Positions 59,605 through 64,000 of a DNA stretch of 64,000 bases are shown here, piece after piece. The DNA is from Novosphingobium sp. 28-62-57 (GTDB lineage: Bacteria; Pseudomonadota; Alphaproteobacteria; Sphingomonadales; Sphingomonadaceae), in NCBI GenBank assembly GCA_002256985.1, contig NCGO01000001.1, positions 310,001 through 374,000 of the forward strand, written 5' to 3'. The first letter of the stretch is position 1; each line of letters opens with the position of its first letter. Position numbers and translations under genes: made by a program. The notes below the pieces were generated by a model. It worked only from the letters and a program-made list of their open reading frames with translations, made no database searches and was not told where the DNA came from.

Positions 59605-59750
59605 GTCCCCGCGAAGGCGGGGACCTCAGGCGTTTTAAGCTGCTGTTCCGTAACAACACCGAGGCCCCCGCCTTCGCGGGGGAGCAGGCGTTTTAAGCTG
59701 CTGTTCCGTAACAACACCGAGGCCCCCGCCTTCGCGGGGGTGCAGGAGTG
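59605..59750. repeat. Palindromic repeat family E with a 58-bp tandem duplication
   Basis: CCCCGCGAAGGCGGGG at 59607-59622 is followed by two direct 58-base copies (59627-59684 and 59685-59742). Each contains GCTGCTGTTCCGTAACAACA and the hairpin CCCCCGCCTTCGCGGGGG. The region lies between the convergent methyltransferase and MAPEG genes. Confidence 0.92.
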
Positions 59751-59760
59751 TCGGACGTTT

Positions 59761-60195
59761 TCAGAAGCTGAACACGATCCGCGCGGCGTGGTAGATCAGC
59801 GCCATCAGTACGATCGAGGACAATGAAAACAGGATAAAGCGGACCATCACTTTGTTCACAGTCGACTGCACGATCGAATGGACCACACGCAGGCCCACAT
59901 AGGCCCATGCCACCGTGGCACTGGTGCCGCTTCCCTGACCGGTCATGGCGATCACGAGGCACACCGCATAAAACAGCGTAGGTGCTTCGTGCAGGTGGTT
60001 GTAATTGTGGGCTTTCCATTGCACCGGAGCGGGCAGGATATCGTCAAGCGTGCGCGTCGGGTCTTGGGCCAGACTGTCAGGATCAAGCTTGGCCGCGTTC
60101 ATGGCCGGGATGCGCGTGGCATACATCCACAGCCACATCACCATCGTCCACGCCATCAGCGCGACGGCAGGTTGCAGGATCTTTGCGATTTCCAT
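59761..60195 (-). CDS. MAPEG family membrane protein
   Basis: Membrane protein of 144 residues with four predicted helices. MAPEG proteins include glutathione-dependent and eicosanoid-related enzymes; bacterial functions are mostly unknown. The family motif is visible as HNYNHLHEAPTLFYAVCL and AWAYVGLRVVHSIVQ. Start is ATG 60195. It is oriented like btaB but starts 65 bases downstream of it. Confidence 0.9.
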   Translation of the reverse strand: MEIAKILQPAVALMAWTMVMWLWMYATRIPAMNAAKLDPDSLAQDPTRTLDDILPAPVQWKAHNYNHLHEAPTLFYAVCLVIAMTGQGSGTSATVAWAYVGLRVVHSIVQSTVNKVMVRFILFSLSSIVLMALIYHAARIVFSF

Positions 60196-60260
60196 TGATG
60201 TTCTCCCCCGAGTGTTATCGCGGGAGACTGCGGGCGCTGCGTTAGATTGTCAAATGCAAC

Positions 60261-60905
60261 TTATCGGCGCAGCGAGATGCGCCGGAAATAGCCATAGCGC
60301 CCGCGCAGGGTGCGCAAGGTCAGGCCGCGGTCGCTGGCGATGCGCACGGCCACGGCGTTCAGATCCTCACGCGGGGTGACATGGAACCGCGCGAGCCATC
60401 CGTGCATCAGCGAACGCAACGGGCCCGGCAGCCCGCTGAAATCGCCGAAATCGACCACATGGAGTGATCCGCCGGGGGCCAGCAGGCTGGCGGCATGGCC
60501 AAGCGTCAACTGCCACTGCGGGATCATCGACAGCGCATAGGAAATGACGATGCGATCAAAAGCGCCACGGCCAAACAGGGCGGCGGCATCGAAATCGGTG
60601 GCATCGCCGCGCGCCAGTTGACACTCCGGCCCCAGCCGCCCGCGCGCGACCGAGAGCATTTCGTCCGAGATATCAAGCCCGTACAACTGCGCGCCGGGCC
60701 ATGCACGGGCGATGCAATCCAGATTGCGCCCGGTGCCGCAGCCGACCTCGAGCACAGACATGCCGGGGCCGGCTTCCAGCCCGGCAATCAGCCCATCGCG
60801 CCCGAACAGGTAATACTTCCGCGTGGCGTCATAGATGTGCTTCTGGCGGCGGTAGACCGCATCCATCAGCGCGCCGTGCGGGGACGGCGGGGCGAGGGAG
60901 GCCAT
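60261..60905 (-). CDS. btaB: BtaB-type S-adenosylmethionine-dependent N-methyltransferase (betaine lipid synthesis)
   Basis: Class I methyltransferase of 214 residues with SAM motif VLEVGCGTGRNLDCIA, then LYGLDISDEMLSVARG and VVDFGDFSG. The N-terminal HIYDATRKYYLFGRD is typical of BtaB, which trimethylates diacylglyceryl-homoserine to the betaine lipid DGTS. The ATG at 60905 lies just behind the btaA stop, so the two are one operon. The frame extends to 61106 only by overlapping btaA. Function follows mainly from pairing with btaA. Confidence 0.9.
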   Translation of the reverse strand: MASLAPPSPHGALMDAVYRRQKHIYDATRKYYLFGRDGLIAGLEAGPGMSVLEVGCGTGRNLDCIARAWPGAQLYGLDISDEMLSVARGRLGPECQLARGDATDFDAAALFGRGAFDRIVISYALSMIPQWQLTLGHAASLLAPGGSLHVVDFGDFSGLPGPLRSLMHGWLARFHVTPREDLNAVAVRIASDRGLTLRTLRGRYGYFRRISLRR

Positions 60906-60907
60906 GG

Positions 60908-62125
60908 TCAGGCCAGCTCGTAGAGGTGCACGCCACCATAGATCGATGAGCGATCCTGCGCCGTGCATTCTGCCGACAGTGCCTCGTGATAGTGCCAGCG
61001 GGCAAGCAATGCATCGCTCAACCGGCCCGGCAGAAGGCTGGGTTCGGCAGCGGTGCGGAACAGCACGCGCGCGCCGGGGCGGGCGGTGCGGGTGATCTGC
61101 GTCCACAGGGCGTTCAACTGGTCGTCGGTCATCCAGTCCTGCGCATCGAGCAGGACATAGCGATCCAGCGAAGCATCGGGCTGGGCTGTCAGGTGCTCGG
61201 TCAGGTTGGCGTGGCGCACATCGACGCGGCTTGCCCGATCACGCACGGCCTGCCAGTTGGCGGCCTGCAGATAGGGCGGCAGCGGGCAGCGATCGCCCCG
61301 GCCATAGCCGCGCCCGAAGGCCTGCCATGCGAAGTAGTTGTCCTCGACCGGGAAATCGCAGGCCAGCTTTTCAAGGCGGCGGCGCAGGACTTCGGCCATC
61401 GGCTCGTTCCCGGCCAGCGCATCAAACTGTGCAGGCGGAATGCCAAGGCCGAACAGCGATGCAGGCTGATCGGTCAACCAGCGCACGAAGCGCTTGTCGA
61501 ACACCGGGGCCATTTCACGCTCGAACACGCGGCGCTGTTCATCCAGATCGCGGGCCGAAAGGATCGTCGACAGGTCGATCTTGTAGAGCCGGGCCAGCAG
61601 GTGGGCGACGCCGATGAAATTGCCCAGCAGCCCGCGCTTGTAGATGTTGTTGGAAAAGCCGCTGATCCGGCGACGGCCCGAAAGATCGCGGCCTTCCCAA
61701 TAGCGGCGCGTTGTCTCATCCAGATGCGGCAGGATATGCGCGCGGTAGGCGGCAATGTTCGCTGCGCTGTCAGCTTCGGCAAAGAAGCGGCGGAAGTGGG
61801 CGTGATCAGGCAAGTGCTGTGCCGAGGCAAGCTTGAGCTTGTTCAGCGCGATGTGTGCGGTGTTGAGGTCTACCGCCGTGATCGCCTCGGGATCGGCGGT
61901 CAGATAGGACAGGACGTTGCAGCCGCCGCTGGCGATGGCGATGATCCGGCTGTCGGACCGGATCTGCAGCGCCTTCATGTCGACATCGGGGTCTTCCCAG
62001 ATTTGCGCATAGACAAGGCCGCGAAAGGCGAGCGCAAAGGCGTGATCGAGCATGCGGTTGGCCATGCCGGAACCCCGGCGGACAACAGAACGCGTGATCG
62101 GATGGGAACGGGCACGTTCCAGCAT
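60908..62125 (-). CDS. btaA: BtaA-type S-adenosylmethionine:diacylglycerol 3-amino-3-carboxypropyltransferase
   Basis: DUF3419-family protein of 405 residues, like BtaA of Rhodobacter and Sinorhizobium, which transfers the aminocarboxypropyl group of SAM to diacylglycerol in the first step of DGTS synthesis. Recognisable parts are YAQIWEDPDVDMKAL, IASGGCNVLSYL and AVDLNTAHIALNKLKL in the SAM domain, and VLLDAQDWMTDDQLNALW near the end. Start is ATG 62125. In related bacteria the operon is induced by phosphate starvation through PhoB; I see no clear Pho box in 62126-62229. Confidence 0.93.
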   Translation of the reverse strand: MLERARSHPITRSVVRRGSGMANRMLDHAFALAFRGLVYAQIWEDPDVDMKALQIRSDSRIIAIASGGCNVLSYLTADPEAITAVDLNTAHIALNKLKLASAQHLPDHAHFRRFFAEADSAANIAAYRAHILPHLDETTRRYWEGRDLSGRRRISGFSNNIYKRGLLGNFIGVAHLLARLYKIDLSTILSARDLDEQRRVFEREMAPVFDKRFVRWLTDQPASLFGLGIPPAQFDALAGNEPMAEVLRRRLEKLACDFPVEDNYFAWQAFGRGYGRGDRCPLPPYLQAANWQAVRDRASRVDVRHANLTEHLTAQPDASLDRYVLLDAQDWMTDDQLNALWTQITRTARPGARVLFRTAAEPSLLPGRLSDALLARWHYHEALSAECTAQDRSSIYGGVHLYELA

Positions 62126-62229
62126 GTGAATGACCCCCGGAAAGAATGTTCGGGAGTTCGACTAGAACGTGACCATTGCGCCTGTGTGGCAGATTGGCGC
62201 GGATTGTCCGCAGATTGTAAGATGTGCGA

Positions 62230-63219
62230 TCAAGCCTCTGAAATGACGGCAGCAAAGGCTGCAGGGTCGACGTTTCCGCCCGACAGGATCACCGCCGTGC
62301 GGCCATCGCTCGCAACCTTACCGCCAAGAATCGCCGCCAGCGCGGCCGCACCGCCCGGCTCGATCACCAGCCGCAGATGCGAAAAGGCATAGCGTTGCGC
62401 GGCGCGCACTTCGGCTTCGGACACGGCGATGCCCTGCATCCCACGTGACGTCATGACCGCAAAATTGATCGGGAAAGTGGCAGGCGTCTGCAGCGCATCA
62501 CAGGCGGTCTTGGGCGCGCCAGTGGCCACGCGCTGGATAGTGCCGCTGGCAAGGCTGCGGGCCACATCGTCCCAGCCTTCGGGCTCGACCGGCACGATTT
62601 CCGCCTCGGGCAGGGCGAGTGCGAGGCCGGCTGCAAGTCCGCCGCCGCCGCAGGGTGTGAACACGCGGGAGGGGAGGCCACCGGCAAGGCATTCCATCTG
62701 TGCGGCAAGCTCCACGCCGCAGCTACCCTGACCTTCGATCACCCATGGATCGCCATAGGCATGGACCAGCGTTGCGCCGCTTTCAGATGTCAGCCGACGG
62801 GCTACGTCGTCGCGATCCTCCCCACCGGGCCGGTCATAGAGCACGACCTCTGCCCCCAGCGCGCGGGTGGCGGCCAGCTTCACCGCCGGGGCATCATTCG
62901 GCATCACGATCTTGGCAGCAATGCCCAGCCTGCGCGCGGCCCAGGCCACGCCTTGCGCGTGGTTGCCGCTGGAGACCGCGACCACACCCATCGCGCGCTC
63001 GGCTTCGGTCAGGTCTGACAGGCGGTGCCATGCTCCGCGGATCTTGAACGCGCCGACTGGTTGCAGGCTTTCCACCTTGCACCACACCGTGTCCCCGTTC
63101 GGCAGGTCAAGCGGCATCACCGGCGTTTGCGGCAGCAGCGCCGCGATCTTGTCAGCCGCGCGAAGCACGCCCTCGCGCGTTGGTGCGCGCAGATCAACAG
63201 AAGGACTTGGGTTTGTCAT
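62230..63219 (-). CDS. PLP-dependent threonine/serine dehydratase family protein
   Basis: Fold-type II PLP enzyme of 329 residues resembling catabolic threonine dehydratase or serine racemase, deaminating threonine or serine. The PLP lysine is in GAFKIRGAW, the phosphate- and substrate-loop motif is SSGNHAQG and the glycine loop is CGGGGLAAG. The C-terminal ILSGGNVD is conserved. There is no ACT regulatory domain, so a feedback-regulated biosynthetic role (ilvA) is less likely. It is divergent from the last gene of the window. Confidence 0.92.
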   Translation of the reverse strand: MTNPSPSVDLRAPTREGVLRAADKIAALLPQTPVMPLDLPNGDTVWCKVESLQPVGAFKIRGAWHRLSDLTEAERAMGVVAVSSGNHAQGVAWAARRLGIAAKIVMPNDAPAVKLAATRALGAEVVLYDRPGGEDRDDVARRLTSESGATLVHAYGDPWVIEGQGSCGVELAAQMECLAGGLPSRVFTPCGGGGLAAGLALALPEAEIVPVEPEGWDDVARSLASGTIQRVATGAPKTACDALQTPATFPINFAVMTSRGMQGIAVSEAEVRAAQRYAFSHLRLVIEPGGAAALAAILGGKVASDGRTAVILSGGNVDPAAFAAVISEA

Positions 63220-63295
63220 GCCACTCCTCTAAAGCCCCCCGCCATGATTGTCCTGCGCTGCATTGCGCAGGCGCGCAAAAAGCATTGGAGTTACC

Positions 63296-64000
63296 ATGGC
63301 AAAAGTTCTCGTCATCGGCGCAGGCGGCGTCGGCTCGGTCGCGGTCCACAAGATGGCGATGAATTCCGATATCTTCAGTGGCATCGCGCTGGCCAGCCGC
63401 ACCAAAAGCAAATGCGATGCCATCGCCGCTTCGGTGAAAGAGCGCACCGGCGTGGTCATTGATACGTATCAGATCGATGCCGACGATGTGGCGGCCACCA
63501 CGGCGCTTATCAACGAAGTGAAGCCCGTCCTCGTCGTCAACCTCGCGCTGCCTTATCAGGATCTGAACATCATGGACGCCTGCCTTGCCGCAGGCGTCAA
63601 CTACATGGATACGGCCAACTACGAGCCGATCGACAAGGCCGAGTTCGAATATTCGTGGCAGTGGGCCTATCAGGAGCGCTTCAAGGAAGCGGGCCTGATG
63701 GCGCTGCTGGGGTCTGGCTTCGATCCGGGCGTGACCAGCGTGTTTGCCACCTGGCTGCGCAAGCACAAGCTCGACACGATCCGCACGCTCGACATTCTCG
63801 ATTGCAACGGCGGCGATCATGGTCAGCACTTTGCCACCAACTTCAACCCGGAAATCAACATCCGCGAAGTGACCGCGCCCGCGCGCCACTACCTGAACGG
63901 CGAATGGGTCGAAACGCCCGCGCTGACCATCCGCCAGCAGTTCGATTTCGAGCAGGTTGGCCCGAAGAACATGTACCTGATGTATCACGAGGAGCTTGAA
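63296..64000 (+). CDS. Carboxynorspermidine synthase / saccharopine dehydrogenase family protein (3' partial)
   Basis: NADP-dependent reductase family (LYS9-like) that in many bacteria makes carboxynorspermidine or carboxyspermidine, a route to polyamines. The N-terminal Rossmann motif is VLVIGAGGVGSVAVHKMA. ASRTKSKCDAIA, NLALPYQDLNIMDACL and LGSGFDPGVTSVFA follow. GGAG lies five bases before ATG 63296. The frame is open to the last base (235 codons), so roughly 40 percent of the protein lies beyond the window, where a decarboxylase partner could be expected. Confidence 0.88.
   Translation, partial: MAKVLVIGAGGVGSVAVHKMAMNSDIFSGIALASRTKSKCDAIAASVKERTGVVIDTYQIDADDVAATTALINEVKPVLVVNLALPYQDLNIMDACLAAGVNYMDTANYEPIDKAEFEYSWQWAYQERFKEAGLMALLGSGFDPGVTSVFATWLRKHKLDTIRTLDILDCNGGDHGQHFATNFNPEINIREVTAPARHYLNGEWVETPALTIRQQFDFEQVGPKNMYLMYHEELE

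Overview
The window looks like chromosomal DNA of a GC-rich alphaproteobacterium of the sphingomonad group (Novosphingobium-like). This rests on the overall gene content, an intrinsic-type subclass B3 metallo-beta-lactamase, alphaproteobacterial SdhC/SdhD, CtrA-like TTAACCA sites, and several families of short GC-rich palindromic repeats that I associate with sphingomonad genomes. The genus is an inference. I found no rRNA, tRNA, CRISPR array, prophage, plasmid backbone or recognisable transposase.

Layout: 1-1689 is the 3' part of a CHASE2/degenerate-GGDEF/EAL c-di-GMP phosphodiesterase, followed by about 1 kb of repeats. 2752-9754 holds an S9 peptidase, sdhB, a hotdog thioesterase, zapE, and a glycosyltransferase/LpxH-like phosphoesterase pair. 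9929-15944 holds recN, a small monooxygenase-like protein, a DUF559 nuclease gene, ligA, a LysE exporter and a CinA-like protein. 15941-20542 holds prmA with a B3 metallo-beta-lactamase, then sdhCDA. 20815-29974 holds an exported protein of unknown function, a zinc metallopeptidase, bdhA, an M28 peptidase, guaB, rsmB, a TPR protein, rppH and an esterase. 30161-40438 holds a membrane hydrolase, photolyase, CFA-type methyltransferase, PilZ protein, SDR, purF, an orphan MASE1 sensor, lolC-lolD and glutathione peroxidase. 40657-50849 holds dnaE, an acyl-CoA ligase, an exported protein, a radical SAM protein, moaB, a lytic transglycosylase and a UDG-like protein. 50952-59585 holds ETF-QO, a second DUF559 gene running in frame into ispE, an N-formylglutamate amidohydrolase, ilvD, a lipoprotein, nnr and a TrmA/RlmD-type methyltransferase. 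59761-64000 holds a MAPEG protein, the btaA-btaB betaine-lipid operon, a PLP dehydratase and the start of a carboxynorspermidine-synthase-like gene.

Most genes are housekeeping genes in short operons with ATGA, GTGA or TGATG overlaps. What stands out is the repeat biology. At least eight families of palindromic or tandem elements occur. Two DUF559 (PD-(D/E)XK/Vsr-like) nuclease genes are each bracketed by copies of one palindrome family, a different family for each gene. Both nuclease reading frames run without a stop through the downstream repeat to the start of an essential gene (ligA, ispE), and in both cases the repeat supplies that gene's Shine-Dalgarno sequence. ligA also carries two in-frame insertions from two repeat families. 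I propose a nuclease-plus-palindrome unit, analogous to but distinct from RAYT/REP systems, as the most interesting candidate in this window.

Secondary points are a B3 metallo-beta-lactamase, betaine-lipid synthesis genes, sdhB separated from sdhCDA, an orphan MASE1 sensor cut off at its signalling helix, a cysteine-free UDG-like protein, and a probable CTG start codon.
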